Assembly: GCF_964275005.1 (NCBI RefSeq)
Contig: NC_092701.1
Coordinates: forward strand, 34,288,520 to 34,352,519
Source of the DNA: Diadema setosum
Lineage: Eukaryota > Echinodermata > Echinoidea > Diadematoida > Diadematidae
DNA length: 64,000 nucleotides
Reading direction: 5' to 3'
Part shown: piece by piece, positions 45,601 through 58,467 of the stretch
How the letters are laid out: each line of letters begins with the position of its first letter
Numbering within the stretch: the stretch's first letter is position 1
The notes under the pieces: generated by a model
Databases searched by the model: none
The model's input: the letters and a program-made list of their open reading frames with translations, nothing else
Told to the model about the DNA's origin: nothing
Position numbers and translations under genes: made by a program

Positions 45601-46797
45601 GACCATGTATTCTTTATTGCAACGTGTAACATCTTGCTAACACTCCTTATTAAAGTTATTCCACCGTCCAGCACATTGTAAAGTATGCAGCAAGTACTTT
45701 ATACTTTGGAGTATATTTTATCTATCAGCATAGTGCAGCATAGCACGGGTGACAAACTGCCAACTTAACGTCAAAGTGACTAGCGCTTTTCCCCCATTTC
45801 AATCAATACCCCTTTTTCGGTGGTTCAGGAATGGAACACGTAACTGCTGTTACCGTCGACAACCTATTCGCAGAAATTGCCAATGGCAATCAAATCACAG
45901 TCTTTGGAGGGTTAATGTGCCTCGTCTACGGATCGTCCGTTTCCGTTTCTGACAGCAATGAATACTTAACGGGCTCCTGGCTTTTGGTCTTTTTCTTCCT
46001 CGTTTTCTCGTTTGCCTGTATTCATGGTGGTTGGAGAAAGTCAAGGAAAACAATCGCTTAACAACAAGACAATAACGGCAGATAAAGAAATTATAGGAGC
46101 CTATAAATCTGAAACAATGATTCATTTGGCATTTGGACCATACCTCGCAGTTCTAGGAATGAGCAGACAAAATCCTGGATCATTGAAGAAATGCGAGTGG
46201 CTATCATAAAGCAGGGATAATTCCCCGTGAAGTATCGTGTTTACCCTCCCCAACATTTTGAATGAGCGTTTTCTGCATTAACTAACACTCTACTGAATAT
46301 TTATTTCATAAAGTCTTCGTGGTAGAAAGACTACTACGCAAAGGAGACACATGGAATAATCCAATTCAGATTTACATTTTGCTCATAAGCAGATGAAGAT
46401 CAAATGAGAAAACAAAAAACACAATGAGACACGGAGATGACACGACAATAATGTCATGGACAGCCGCGGTAATGATTTCTTTACATTGCAGTAAAAGACC
46501 ATTCGAAACATTCAAGGCAGCTTGCTAAGATATAATTATATTGGTAAGTTGGACTATCCGTAAGTGGTTTATATCTAGCTGCACGTCTTTTCTTCTCCTT
46601 TTTTTTTTTCGATACTCTAAAATTCGGGATCAATTTGAATCATCGTTATCTGTGAACTGTTCTAGGGTAGATTTCACTGTATAAGCCAACAAACATGAGG
46701 AAATGCAACAAATTTTAACGAATAAACAGAATTGTACTTCATAATGCCAGGACGATAATTCCTCATTTACCTTCCGAAGCGGAAGTGAACTCCTTAC
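42641..46797. other. Intergenic or intronic region without recognised gene
   Basis: Several short open frames on both strands show no domain and no consistent splice sites. The last exon of the MFSD6-like gene should lie here or further left but was not recognised; it may be very short. Confidence 0.4.
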
Positions 46798-47030
46798 CTG
46801 ATACACGATCAACATCACGACAGCGATGACGAAAGATAAAAGAGCGCAGGAGAAGAAAGTCACGGGAGAGCCGTAGACGGAGACACACACGCCGGCAATC
46901 ACGGCCCCAACGCCCTGCCCGAGGTAAAAGACGCCTGAGAGGCAGCCCAGCAGACTGGCAAGATTCTCGGGGTGCACTTCGGAGCTCATGCGCGGCACCA
47001 CGACGTTCCACGTTAGAGCACGTGACATCC
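46798..47030 (-). CDS. MFSD6-like exon 6
   Basis: Acceptor TTTTTTCAG, phase 1 in, phase 0 out at GTAAGG. It encodes the last helices, with G-V-F-Y-L-G-Q-G-V-G-A-V-I-A-G and a final hydrophobic helix ending in V-Y-Q. A C-terminal tail exon should follow. Confidence 0.83.
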
Positions 47031-50000
47031 CTGAAAAAAGAACGAGGAAGTTTCATCGTCACCGGAAATACTTGAAACTGGAGGAAAACTAGTCCACCTG
47101 CAGGAAACATCGTTTGTTATTCATGGTTGAGTACTAATGTCAAAGCAAAAATACTGAGTTCTCTATGGATAAAGGTAAAATCACGTTTCCTCAATATAGG
47201 ATTATCATGTGACGATCATTTATTCATTTCGAGCATTATGTGGGCTTTATCAGACTGTTGCCATCCAGATGATACGTTTGAGGGAATTTTTGAGGTCCGT
47301 GATATTGCTGAACTGTAGCTGTTGTGGGATCCGTTATTTCATGTGATTGTTTCACAAAAGGCAAGTTGTGGATTAGCTACATAATATCGTTTTCTGTGAC
47401 AAATCAGAGGAGATCAGGGGGGTGTTTCATGAAACTTTTTGTCAGTGATTTACACCGACAACTGTTAAAAGCTACTGAAATCCTTGCGTCTGATTGGCTG
47501 ATAGCAGATTTGTCGGTGAAAACCTCCGACGAACTCGTTGATGAAACACCTCCCAGGTTGGCATTTCCTGAAACATTTCAAATTTGTCCGACAAATTTTA
47601 CAGACAAATTTGCTCTCAGCCAATCAGATGCAATGATTTCAGTAGCTTATAACAGTTTGTCAGGGGGAAAAAAGCATCTGACATAAAGCTTTAACAGTTT
47701 GTCAGGGGGAAAAAAGCATCTGATATAAAGCTTCATGAACTACCCTCCAAGACAACTACAAGACCAACCGTGTATGACTTCCACTGCCAGGATCCCTTGA
47801 GGGCGGGGAACAAGAGCGTAGGCAAGAAAGCAGATGAGAGAGCCAGCCGTCCCGGCGATCAGGAGGAACTCGTGGCCACGGTTCTTGATAAGGCCACCAA
47901 GATGAAAGGCGAATGAGAGCTCTGAGATCCCGCTGATGATGCGAGACGCCTTGACCCAACGTTGCGGTGCACCTGCATCAAAAGGAAGATGAAGATTCAA
48001 TTTTAATGACGTCAACAATAAGGATGTAATATAACAAAGAGAGCTGGTAGTTTTGTTTTTGTTGTGTAACAAACATAAAAGTAGATACGCTGCTAAATTC
48101 AGACATTATGAAAGAGGGTTTTTTCTCAAAAATTGAATCTTAATTCAAATGTGGTGTTTTTATCTTGGTCTTCATCTCTTTTGTTCTTACTTACATCACG
48201 TAGTTACCATTTTAACACGTGGTTTTAATTGGGAGAGATATCTGATTAGTGATCGTATTCTTCTCAAGAATATCTTTTATCTATCGAGACAAGTTGGTGT
48301 TCTGTAATCAATGGGTAAAATCATTTAGCTTTTGTCAACGGCCTTCTTGCTTCAGTAGGCCTAATTGCAAGAGAAGCGAGCAGGAATCAGCACGCAAAAT
48401 AGAGTTACTCAACCAACGGGACGAAAGTCTCACTAACGGGTTCGGCTCCCGTCGCTAGCGCGTGATCATGTCAGTGCTAGCAGCGCGAGAGTCTTTGAAG
48501 AGGCTTCTAGCAATTAGGGAAATTGTGCTTTGAAAAGTAAAGATCTAACGGTGGACTGTACGCATAATTATGCCCAACGTATCTCTTTTAGATACACGTG
48601 TACTTCGAATTTCAGTCCTAAATCAGCAATATCGAACTTAATACTACAATGAAAAAGAACAATGAAAAAGAACAAGAGTTCGTTTCCTCAACCCTTCGCG
48701 CTACCTTGTGTGGAGAGATGGAAGGGCAAGAAGACGGTGATAGCGCCCTCATTTGCGGCGAGATACCACAGAACCATCACGATCAGCCCAGGACGAGCCC
48801 TGCCGAAGACTCTTCGTAGGTTTAACAAATTCGTCTCGCTTGGATCTTTATGCTGCAAGAACAAACGGACATTAGGATGGGATAGGGAAATGAGAGACGA
48901 CAAGAACTGAGGACAGAACTTTCTATGGAAAGTAAAATCTAAACGATATAACATGACGCCACAGAGTATATTAGTTTATTCGTTAAGTCATCTTTGTCGT
49001 TCTCAACTGTGTAGCTGTTGCATATTCATGATGGAAGTGGAGAGGGAAGGTCCATCAGTTCTGCACAACGTTATGTGGAACATTTCTGAATACTTCTATG
49101 CTCCTAAGATTCTCTATCGTTTCGATTTTGAGAGAGGAAATGGTCCATTTTATCCGTCACTCTACCTTTCCAAAAAATGTAGATTAATTTTGACGTAATT
49201 TATCCTTAATCGTTCTTCTCTCTGTAGACGTGTTCATAATATCAAATACTTAGTTTCTTTCCTCTCTCTTTATTTCTTTCTCACTACGTCTTGTAAAATC
49301 TCATCTAATCTTCTGAGAGAAAAAAAAAAAACTCTCACATCTCTTTTAACTTCCCATTAGAATTCCGCCTACAAAGAAATAAAAATCCAACAACAGCATC
49401 CACGGATTCTTTTTTCAAATCATTTTCTATCATATTATCATTACACATGCAACTTGGCTACAAAGGAAGCTCAGTCAGGCATCTCCTACACATTTGTTGT
49501 CGTTGTCATTGTCGTTGTCATTTTACCCGTTGTTGCCTATGCACACTGTGGTTGTGAAACTGACCGTAAATTTGATGCAGTAGGCTGAGAGGAGGGCTAT
49601 CGCGCAGCTCGTCGTGCCGAGAAAGATGACGAAGGCTATCCGGTAGTCTTCGACCACGATGTCCACGGTGCAATGCGACCATTTCGTTGAGGACAAGTTG
49701 ATGAAGGTGGTCACTAGAATTATACTGGAGGAGATAGGAAATTTATATTTCGTCTATTCTTTCTTCTTGATTGGGAAAAAAAAAGACATGGCCAAGTAGG
49801 GCCTACGCAACATCATTATGTAATTTGCTTAAGAGAGAAAGGGAAACGGTCGAAAGCTCGAAACTTGAAAGGTGCAGTAACCCCTTGAAATCAAACAATA
49901 GACTTCAGTTGTCTGTGTGTGTATGTGTGTGTGTGTGTGTTATGAGGTTCTGTTATGAGGTATGTAAATTGTTCTCAAAAAATTTGATGAGTCTGCATCA

Positions 50001-53000
50001 ACTTAAATTTCATGTTTGTTTCACACACATTCAGATGAACTCTTATTTTTCGTATGTCTTATGTCTTATGCCTGATTTTGAGTTGATATGACTTGATTTT
50101 TTTCAACACGGTAAAAAGCCTGCTATCAGCTTTGAAGCTGCATTTCAGCAAAGACCGTGCATAAGAATTTACAAATCAAAAGCAAACAGGAACAGGTACA
50201 AGAATAATAAAAAACTGACGAAACACAAGATAAATAACATACAGTGCATAGAACTAAAATTGGAACAAATATGAATACAAGTATAAAATGACTTAGAGTA
50301 AATTATTTTATCTATAATTACATTATCTAATTATGTCTCGGACGAAATCCAGTAAATACTATATACTGAAAATGTGTGTGTGCGAGCAGGCGTGGTGACC
50401 GGGAGTGTGCGATATTTTTGTTTAAGCAAAGTCCGAAAATGAATAATTCAGACACAAGTCCATTGATATACATGCGTTTTTGTATTATATGAGGGGAGGG
50501 AAAGATTTCTTTCACGTCTGTTTATTGTACTTTTGATGTAGTAATGTCATGTTTTCCATGTTAGTTCAAGTACATTTCTACCTTCAAGTAGAAACGTACA
50601 TCAGTGAGTGAAAAGTAAATAAAAAAAAAATCCGGCGGGGGGGGGGGGGGTATGTGATTTAAATACCACTCACTAGATGGCGTATCCCGCGTTGCCAAAC
50701 GCGCGCTGCCACCCGTACTCGCGACTCCGCCTGGGGCCTAACGAGTGCACGGTAGCGGTGTCGGTCAACGACATCGTCGTGCACTGCATCACGTTGGCCA
50801 CGGTGATGAGGGCGAAGACGGCGTAGAAAGAACCGATGAGGCTCTCGTACTCGTACATCCAACCCTGGAAAGTCGCACTTGGACCTGAGGGGATAGATAC
50901 AAGGGAGTTGTATTACGTGTTACATAGTGACAACAAAGCTTGCAGTGGTAGAGACATGGATCATTTTTTTTTTTATTCTATTCTTCTTCTTTCTTTCTTT
51001 TTTAGCTTCCTGAGGTTGGGAAGTGAAAAAAAAAAAAGAATAAAGTTTTAATAGCAAACTAAGATGAGAACTGAGAAAAACCATTTACATCTTCATTCTG
51101 GAAAATTATTTTGAGACATTGAAAAAAAAAGACAAGACTGAGGTATGGAGCTATTGTAGCTCTGTTGTATGATGTATGTAGCAGCTGCGTTGTAGAAATG
51201 TATAGGCCCTATCCTATAAATTATCATTATTATGAAAACAAAGCAAAGAGAAAAGGCAGTGCAGGCATTATTCAAAGATCTACTAGTTTGGCGTCTCTAA
51301 AAGCTTTATGTGTAGATAGCCCATCGGAAGAAAATGAAAAGTTGGCATTATTAAAGATCTGCACTTGACTGATGATCGGTAAAAGACACGGTATACTTCA
51401 TAGGCCATTCATTAGTATCGTGTCGACTGTACCTATACTTGTATTTCCACTCCTATCATATTATTCTAGGCGAGGGTGAAACAAAGAGCATACAGTGATA
51501 GAGTAGACCTACATCATTGAACAGTGTGAAATGTTGGTCTCAATTGTCAAATGCACTAGGGGAATAGCACTCAATGGGAAACTTTACATTTGAATCAAAA
51601 CCAAAAACTGGAGGATCACATGCGTGGTGGGAATAATGGGAGAGGGTTCGTGTTGATTAATCAACAGAATTTCTCTTTCAATTGTCCTTTCCTGCAGTCA
51701 CGAGTCATACTGGACTTCGTTCCGCGAGGAAGGACTACGTAGTTGTTACGGTTTAACCAAAAGTAGACACCACGGCCATCGTAGCTACGTCACGTCCTAG
51801 CAGACTAAACAGGAGATGTGGTAGTGACAGACTGGACTGAATTTGACACAGCTAAATTTACTGTCCCACAATGTAAACGTTCGTTGTTTGAACTTCATTA
51901 AACGAAGAGTTTGAAACGCGCCCAGTGCTTTGCAAGCTAGAATGCAAACATTATTAGGACACTTTAATCAGCTATTATCGTGAGTCACTGTATCAAGCAT
52001 GTCATTTAGCAAACATCACAGATCTACACGAAAGCAAAGCACAACTGTCAAACACTGATTCACCTCTCTTGGAATAGTGTAAAATGGTGCTAGAAGGTCA
52101 CGATACATTGTAGGATTGTACAGTGATAGAACTAAAACAGTAATAGTCATCAGCTTTCGGCAGTAAATAGCTAGTTCATAGTACGATAGTACTCCTTATA
52201 TTCGGCTTTATTAGACACACGGACAAACATTTACACACAACTCAGGTTCTCACGACAATTCACAATGCATGCCTAACTATTCGTTTTAAGTAGCCTTTTA
52301 GGGACCTGCATGTTACAGCTAGCGATTGTGACATGGGCTTTGGTCAGTGCGTATAAACGCCATTGAGTTTTCCCATTGTAATTGGCACTCAGATTACCAC
52401 AAAGGATTAAGTGCAATTTGTGATAAGTTTAGTAGGAGTGGGCGGCACACATTGACAATAATAATACCGAAGTGAACTGATTAGATTTCTTTAAGCATGG
52501 AGGTATTTCTTTGTACCTCCATGCTTTAGGCAAGCTACCGCCGGACCGTAAATAGAGGTTGCGATGGCTTAATTTCAACTCGGAAGGACTTAGACAATGA
52601 GGATAAAGTGCCCTGCCTACATGGAGGCCCAAACCGCTATGTACAGCCAACTACGGGACTTGAAAAGAGTGACCTCATGATAGACAGACTATGGTCTGAT
52701 CCACTCAGCCACAGCAGTTCCTGATAAAATACCACAAATAACATGGAATCTATGCTTCCCCTGGGCGTTTTACCCGTTATTACCCGGGTAATAACATTTA
52801 ATAACGTTGTTATTTATAACGTTGTTATGTACGGTAACACCAGTGGGTAATAACGGGGAAATAGTACATCAATCTTCCCCGTTATTACCAGAACCCGATA
52901 TTTCTCCATTTACCAAATATTACCCGGTATGATGTATACTAACCGATATTTACTGCATTTCCACGTTATTACCAACCGATATTACTGCATTTACCCAATA

Positions 53001-55189
53001 TTACCCTGATATCACTGCATTGCCCCAATACCCAGTAACGTAACCGATATTACCCACATTCCCATGTTATTTCAACACAATATTATTAAAGATAAAGATT
53101 GAGGGTAGTTAAGAGAATATGTTAGGTACAATTTGGGGATTGATATTTCCTACTCATAATCCTCATCCTATCCTAACCTAACCTAGCCTGTTCCTAATGT
53201 CCTACCATCTATACCTACTACATCCTATTCCTAACGGACGTATACTCTTATCACATTCTATATTGCATATACCTGCAAAATGTTGTAATGCGTGAGGACT
53301 TGGTTACTAAAATTAGGTAACACATTTTCTCATTTGAATATTCGTGAATATGCATAATGCATGAATATTACTGTTATTACTCAAGGTTGCAACGTTATTA
53401 CCAATCAAAGCCATTAGACATTACCCATATTACCCCTTATCACCCTGTTGTAACTCAGTAAAATGTTGGTTTCAACAGGTTTCAACACGGTGATAACAGT
53501 AATTTGTGGAACTTGAAAATTTTGCTGGGATTGCTTCGAGATTACTGTTATTACTCAAGTTTGCAATGTTATAACCACTTAAAGCCATTCAAGATTACCT
53601 ATACTACCCCTCATCACCCTGTTGTAAACTCGGTGAAATGTTGGTTTCAACACGGTGATAACAGTAATTTTGTGGACTTGAAAAATTTGCTGGGATTGCT
53701 GTAAGATTACCGTTATTACTAAAGTTCGCAATGTTATAACCAATCGAAACCATTCAGCATTACCCATGTTACCCCTCATCACCCTGTTGCGACTCAGTAA
53801 AATGTCGGTTTCACTGGGGTGATAACAGTAATTTTGGGGGGACTGCAAAATTTCGCTGGGATTGTTGTAAGATTACTGTTATTACTCATGATTGCAAGGT
53901 TATAACCAAACGAAGCCTTTCAATATTACCCATATTACCCCTCATCACACTGTTGTAACTCTGTAAAATTTCGGTTTCATCAGGGTGATAACAGTAACAG
54001 ATGATATAATTTGGGTAATAGCATGGTACTAACGGCAATATTGGTCTTATTCAAATTTCGAGAGGACATTACTGGTAATATCCGGTAATGTTTGTAATCG
54101 GTAACAAATTGCCCAGTGGGAGCCATAAATTTAGGTTTCTTCGTGCCGTTAACAAAAGCATGAATAGATGCTGATTTTCGATAATGAAACTAAACAGCCG
54201 CTCCATTTCATCAAGAAAAATATATTAGACATTAAATTTCACAGCAGAATTCAAATGGAGCCCCATCGCAATATGTATATCACTATCATCAAATTAACGA
54301 TGCCCCCTTTAAAACGACTCTCACCTTGGACCGAGGTTCCGACGGGCACAGTGTTGGAACCCCAGAATTTTCCTCCAGGGTAACACTTCTCCGCCCTCTC
54401 CGACCACAGCGTGCTGGTCACGTGGAGGACGTTCAGCCACGATGGTCGCACGTCGTATCCTTTTGTCGTGACGTTGTCGGAAATCATGCACGTGTCGCTG
54501 GTCTGCCCAAAGTTCCGACTGTACCCGGACATGACGTAATGTGATGGATTCGACATCCACGACGTCGGCCGGCTCATCTTCGTCAGGTTCACCTTAGCAA
54601 TCGAGTGCTGCAGCTGCCTCGCCGCGAGCGCACACGATGCGAGTTTGGGTGCTGGGATAAAGTTTGTCATCAAGGAGAAGAAAACCCAGAGGCAGAGGGC
54701 AAATAGGAGCATCTCTTTGCGGCATTTGAATTTGTCGGCGATGTATCCAACCAGGGGAGTGGTGAAAAAAGAGATGAGGCGGGGGAGTGCGAAGATGAAT
54801 CCCAACTGGACTGGGTTAAATCCTACTTGGAGTCCATACACGGAGAGGTACAAACTCAAACACGCTTCTCCCCCTCTCAAAAAGATGTAGAGGACTTTAC
54901 AGTGCACCAGAGAATCGTCCATTTTCTGCGACAACTGTTGAAGGCACCCGTAACAGCCCGGTGCGTCCTCTTTGTCGTTGGCAGCAAACTTCTCGGAGTT
55001 GCTGTCTTCGACGTCGTCATCTTTTCTGGCGCCTTCTTCCTGCTCCTGCTCGAGCCTCTCCACGGTGTGAGAGTACGCGCTCAGGAGCCGTGCGCGCTGC
55101 TGAGTTTCTTCCGTCAGTAACAGGCATTCCGTCACGCTGGGTAACGAATCGACGGAGCCACTGTCCGTATTGCCACTTCCCAGGGTCAT
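46798..55189 (-). CDS. MFSD6-like major facilitator (six exons found, 3' end missing)
   Basis: Join on -: 54325-55189, 50674-50884, 49565-49724, 48705-48852, 47769-47972, 46798-47030. Phases agree and give 607 open codons. Residues 1-95 are acidic and cytoplasmic, then TM1 (about 98-120), TM2 (128-150), a motif-A-like G-Y-I-A-D-K-F-K-C-R-K (148-158) and TM3 (160-180). A large loop (about 181-290) with N-L-T and N-V-T glycosylation sites follows TM3, then the remaining helices. A large loop early in the protein and W-Q-R-A-F-G-N-A-G-Y-A-I match the MFSD6 branch of MFS_1-like carriers. Vertebrate MFSD6 is a membrane protein of uncertain substrate. No stop codon was reached, so at least one C-terminal exon is missing. 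Introns carry a MITE and a satellite. Confidence 0.85.
47417..47748. mobile_element. MITE, about 330 bp, beside a splice donor
   Basis: The ends GGGGGGTGTTTCATGAAAC and CTTCATGAACTACCCTCC are complementary with mismatches. Inner arms CTGATTGGCTGA / CAGCCAATCAG and AGCTACTGAAAT / ATTTCAGTAGCT pair as well. The right side carries a 42-base tandem duplication (AACAGTTTGTCAGGGGG repeated). No clear target duplication. Confidence 0.75.
47769..47972 (-). CDS. MFSD6-like exon 5
   Basis: Phase 1 in and out. It encodes S-G-I-S-E-L-S-F-A-F, G-H-E-F-L-L-I-A-G-T-A-G-S and V-E-V-I-H-G, a well-kept block. The donor GTTGGT is non-consensus, but phase and family alignment both favour it. A MITE begins 20 bases beyond. 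Confidence 0.8.
47973..48704 (-). other. MFSD6-like intron 4
   Basis: No repeat or hidden exon recognised. AT-rich. Confidence 0.5.
48705..48852 (-). CDS. MFSD6-like exon 4
   Basis: Acceptor TTCTTGCAG, phase 0 in, phase 1 out (GTAGCG). The central cytoplasmic loop (K-D-P-S-E-T-N) is followed by P-G-L-I-V-M-V-L-W-Y-L-A-A-N-E-G. Confidence 0.82.
48853..49564 (-). other. MFSD6-like intron 3
   Basis: Pyrimidine-rich tracts and a short GTTGTCGTTGTC run near 49495; nothing else seen. Confidence 0.5.
49565..49724 (-). CDS. MFSD6-like exon 3
   Basis: Phase 2 in, phase 0 out (donor GTCAGT, weak). The split Tyr codon joins G-Y-A-I to I-I-L-V-T-T-F-I-N, then a short loop and helix F-V-I-F-L-G-T-T-S-C-A-I-A. 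Confidence 0.8.
49725..50673 (-). other. MFSD6-like intron 2
   Basis: Contains the GT run, poly-A at 50621-50630 followed by poly-G at 50637-50650. No exon seen. Confidence 0.5.
49911..49941. repeat. GT microsatellite
   Basis: GT run in an intron of the MFSD6-like gene. Confidence 0.9.
50674..50884 (-). CDS. MFSD6-like exon 2
   Basis: Enters in phase 1 after CCCCTCAG, leaves in phase 2 at GTGAGT. It encodes F-Y-A-V-F-A-L-I-T-V-A-N-V-M-Q, a D-T-A-T-V stretch and W-Q-R-A-F-G-N-A-G-Y-A-I, a conserved block of this family. Confidence 0.87.
52493..52526. repeat. Perfect 13-bp-arm hairpin
   Basis: AAGCATGGAGGTA, an 8-base loop and TACCTCCATGCTT pair perfectly. Too short to be a clear miRNA precursor; could be a transposon end pair. 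Confidence 0.7.
52765..53065. repeat. TTACC/GGTAA-rich low-complexity stretch
   Basis: Many TTACCC, GTTATTACC and AATAACGTT words, with palindromes GTTATTACCCGGGTAATAAC and AACGTTGTTAT. It leads into the satellite and shares its ATTACC vocabulary. Confidence 0.6.
53367..54000. repeat. Satellite of four ~166-bp units
   Basis: Units start at about 53367, 53541, 53706 and 53872 with ATTACTGTTATTACTC. Each runs through CATTACCC, CATCACCCTGTTGTAACTC and GGTGATAACAGTAATTT to GCTGGGATTG. The start and GTGATAACAGTAAT are inverted copies, so every unit is itself bounded by inverted repeats. Confidence 0.85.
54325..55189 (-). CDS. MFSD6-like exon 1
   Basis: Starts M-T-L-G-S-G-N and encodes the acidic N-terminus, three helices and the glycosylated loop with W-S-E-R-A-E-K-C-Y-P-G-G. 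Donor CCAAG/GTGAGA, phase 1. The start is chosen because it is the first ATG in an otherwise open frame; a 5' untranslated exon was not searched for successfully. Confidence 0.87.
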
Positions 55190-57625
55190 AGCACAGGCAG
55201 GAGAATAACGGGATCTCCCGTCGTTCTCTTGAGGTGTATCACACTACGATGAGCTAAGCCAACGCTGAAGGGCTTATAGCTGTCGCCCGTGGCACTGACT
55301 GGTTCGTCACGTCTTCTGGCCATAGATGTACTATCATTGAAAACAAAAGAATAAGGAACAATAATGTTTATTCTAAATGATTCACTCTTTGGCAAGTCTG
55401 TAACTAGTAAGATCATCAGGACCATGATAAAATCAACTACCCTTTTGTAAGTCAATGTTTCTTCCAAAAGTGAAACAAAAGAAAGCGTAGACCTATGCAA
55501 TGCATGACCTCAATGCCTGCATTATGACAATTTGGTTCGTTGAATTATAATTTCCCATTGCAAAGAAAATGAATCTGAGAATTACTTTATAAACTTTTCG
55601 TAATTAATATCAATTTCAACATTCGACACGAGTCTTCAATTGACCATTGTGGTGCATGACAAACAATACAATGGTTACATTTTGATTTGCCCACGTGTAT
55701 TTACGTTGAGCCCGGTAAACTGCATTATATATAATCCAAATACCGAAAACAACTTAATGGCGGTATAGCAAGCCAGAGGAACGCTATCGGCCATCGCAGA
55801 AGCTTTCTAATCTTTTCTACACTTTCGTGTGGTACTTTTCACACAAGACCTAGTCATGCATGTATACCCTCTACATACAATACAACGCCTTCATGCAAAA
55901 CACTTTCAACCAAGTCAGAGTCCGAATGAAAAGCCGTATTTTTCATGTGCGCTTTCTGACAGGGTCATCTGCATGCAACTCTGTTGAATAAGTAAAGGCA
56001 GTACCAATCCATGCGGATAGCACTCTATACCTATACAGTATAATAGCCACATTGCTAAGTTCTTTCAGTTTAAACTGTACTTTACATTGCGAACGTTCCA
56101 GAAAGGTTTCTGATATTAATTCTGCTGACCGTATAGGCCTACCCAGTATCCCGCTGATCTTTACACAAATTCTACGGTTCATGAAAATCCGGTGATCATA
56201 GGCCAAAGTTTAGTTTGCGTGTTCTTGTTCTTCTTTTCTCTTCGTCTTGTTCTTTTCCTTCTTCCTATTTTCTTTCTTCTTCTCCGTATCATTATTAACG
56301 ATACATAAATTACCTACACTGCTATCATTTATTAGTAGCATATCATTATTATTATCATTTGGGCCAACTATTAACATTATTGATATTATTTACAATCGTT
56401 ATCGATGCTGAATATAGTGCTTTAACACATCATGCCTTACAGATTTCAATATAGACTTTCTATAGACCATCTCCCTATGTGTGCGAATTGTTTGTGCTTG
56501 GTCCGGCATAAGGCATGTGTGCCTCTTTGTTACCAGCATTGTTTTTGTGTACCGTGAGGGTCGATGTGGTCTGCCGCTTTTTGGTGTAAGGCAATTCATA
56601 AACAAGCTCATCTCGATCCATGTTACATAATTGTATATTGGCAACTGTTTTGCCAAGAAGTCTATGTATCTCGTATGCTGCTTTGGATTTATGTTTTCAA
56701 AATTGAATGTTTTGGTTCTGGGGTCGATTATTGATAATCTCAGTAGTGCCTCCACAACCATAATATCTGCTACAGGGAATACATAGAAACATGGACTGTT
56801 GTACATATTTGCCTACGTCCACTACATTGGTAGCAGAAAGCATGATGGTTAAAAATGTCTAAACAGAACCCATTAGGGACCTATTTCATAAAAAGTTTAT
56901 ATGATAGCAACTCTTGGTGGAACAGCAATTGTCATGGTAACGACAAGAATCCAGCTTCCTGATTGGCTGTTGCTCTGGGAAATTGTCACTCCAGCAAAAG
57001 TTACTATCCCAACATTTTTATATGTCATGACCGTAAATTATTCCCGAGATTATCGCACAGTGATTGCGCGTGACTTACACCGGTAAAGATCACCTTGGCT
57101 GCAACCAATCTATTGTACTCCAATTGAAGTGGTGCTTTGGCATTGATGATTACTTTAATAGTTACAATAAATCAATATTCTTTCCAAGAGAGAAACACGG
57201 AATATCACTCGGCCCCTACAACATCCAAGAAATCAACACTAATCATTTTATAAGAAACTCAAGGAAAGAGAACAATGCAATAAGTTGATAATTCGTGTAT
57301 TTCATATCAAAATTCATCTTCATTGTCGAAATCATCGCAGCTGCATGTATTTGTATTCCTTCTTATCTCATACAAGACACAAAAATCTCACAGATGTAGG
57401 GCTGTTAAAGATTTTTGTGAAAATCAGTTGATAATGGAAATATGCAAAAACACCCCCCCCCCAAAAAAAAAAAAGGGGGGGGGGTCAGCTTAGAGCTGCT
57501 GGGGATTTTCTGAAACAGGCATGGACAACCTTTAATCACCAGTGATCATTATTTTGGAGGAATGGAAATGTATCTTGTAAAATAAGCGTAAATAAAAGCT
57601 TTGTAGATTTCTCTATCTTTGTATG
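55190..57625. other. Upstream flank of the MFSD6-like gene
   Basis: Presumably holds its promoter and 5' untranslated exons; none could be identified. A 135-codon open frame at 56399-56806 (-) is not recognised. A repeat with CCTATTTCATAAA and CTGATTGGCTG lies at 56877-57030, and a C-A-G homopolymer block at 57449-57484. Confidence 0.45.
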
Positions 57626-58467
57626 CAGGCCCGTAGCCGGGGGGGGGGGGGGGGGGGGTGCGTCGGGTGCGTACGCACCCCCCCCCCCCCAAATTCTGAA
57701 AGGTCCACTTTTTCATAATAACGGCTTTTAGCAATTCTCAAGATAACAATCCAAATAAATATAAAGACACATTATATGCTACGTAAATGTGGAAGAGTAC
57801 GTTTAACAATGTTAAAAATAATTGTACGAAACCCTTTTGTTGTATGAACCATCGGATCGTCCCCATGCACACAAACACAAATGTTATGTATCAATTTGTG
57901 CGAGCTATATATTGGCACTGCATGCCATGGCCCTTGGCGCGTGTGACCGGTGTTTTTTTTTTTTTTTTTTTTTTCCACTGGCCGCCCGAGTACGTGCGAT
58001 TCGTGGATGACATTGAGGTTGACACTTGCATTTTTTCACAGGAACAGAGGTAAGTGGATGAAAATCTAATAGCCTCAAGTTTACATATATGATAAAATTT
58101 AAAGAAATTTCCTCGAAATTACTATAATCGAAAACCTGAGACATTTTATATCTACGTCTCACAAAGATATAGTAGGAAAAGCCTGAATATTGCAAGAGCT
58201 CCGGAGTAAAAACAGTCAGTGAAAAACCCTATGTATGATAGCATTGTGAGAGCGTTAGACTGCATTGTGACGCATCGTTATTTAATTTACATTCTTTATT
58301 GATATATTTTCATAAATATCTCAGGTAATGAGTCGGATTGGATTACAATTCTCACAGCTTTGTAGAAGTCTGAGTCAACAGTATCACACAGTACTTCAAG
58401 AAGTATTATAGTACAAACGATTTCTTGAGCCTGCACCGTTTCAGGCTCTGTTCTGGATACGGCGGTA

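Larger units (their letters stand above)
50885..54324 (-). other. MFSD6-like intron 1 (about 3.4 kb)
   Basis: Holds a perfect small hairpin, a TTACC-rich stretch and the 166-bp satellite listed below. The first 1.5 kb is unassigned DNA with no clear repeat. Confidence 0.6.

Noticed and set aside
45394..45681. Candidate last exon of the MFSD6-like gene or a small gene near 45.5 kb
   Set aside because: Frames on both strands were read; none has an acceptor in the required phase 0 with a plausible tail, and the + strand frame has no recognisable domain.
49771..50091. Open frame containing a Cys-Val run
   Set aside because: It is a GT microsatellite read as codons within an intron of the opposite-strand gene.
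53367..54000. CRISPR-like array
   Set aside because: Units are ~166 bases without short identical repeats and unique spacers, and the genome is eukaryotic; it is a satellite.
56399..56806. 135-codon open frame on the minus strand
   Set aside because: No domain, no splice context and AT-rich random-like composition. It might be a transposon remnant, but nothing supports that.
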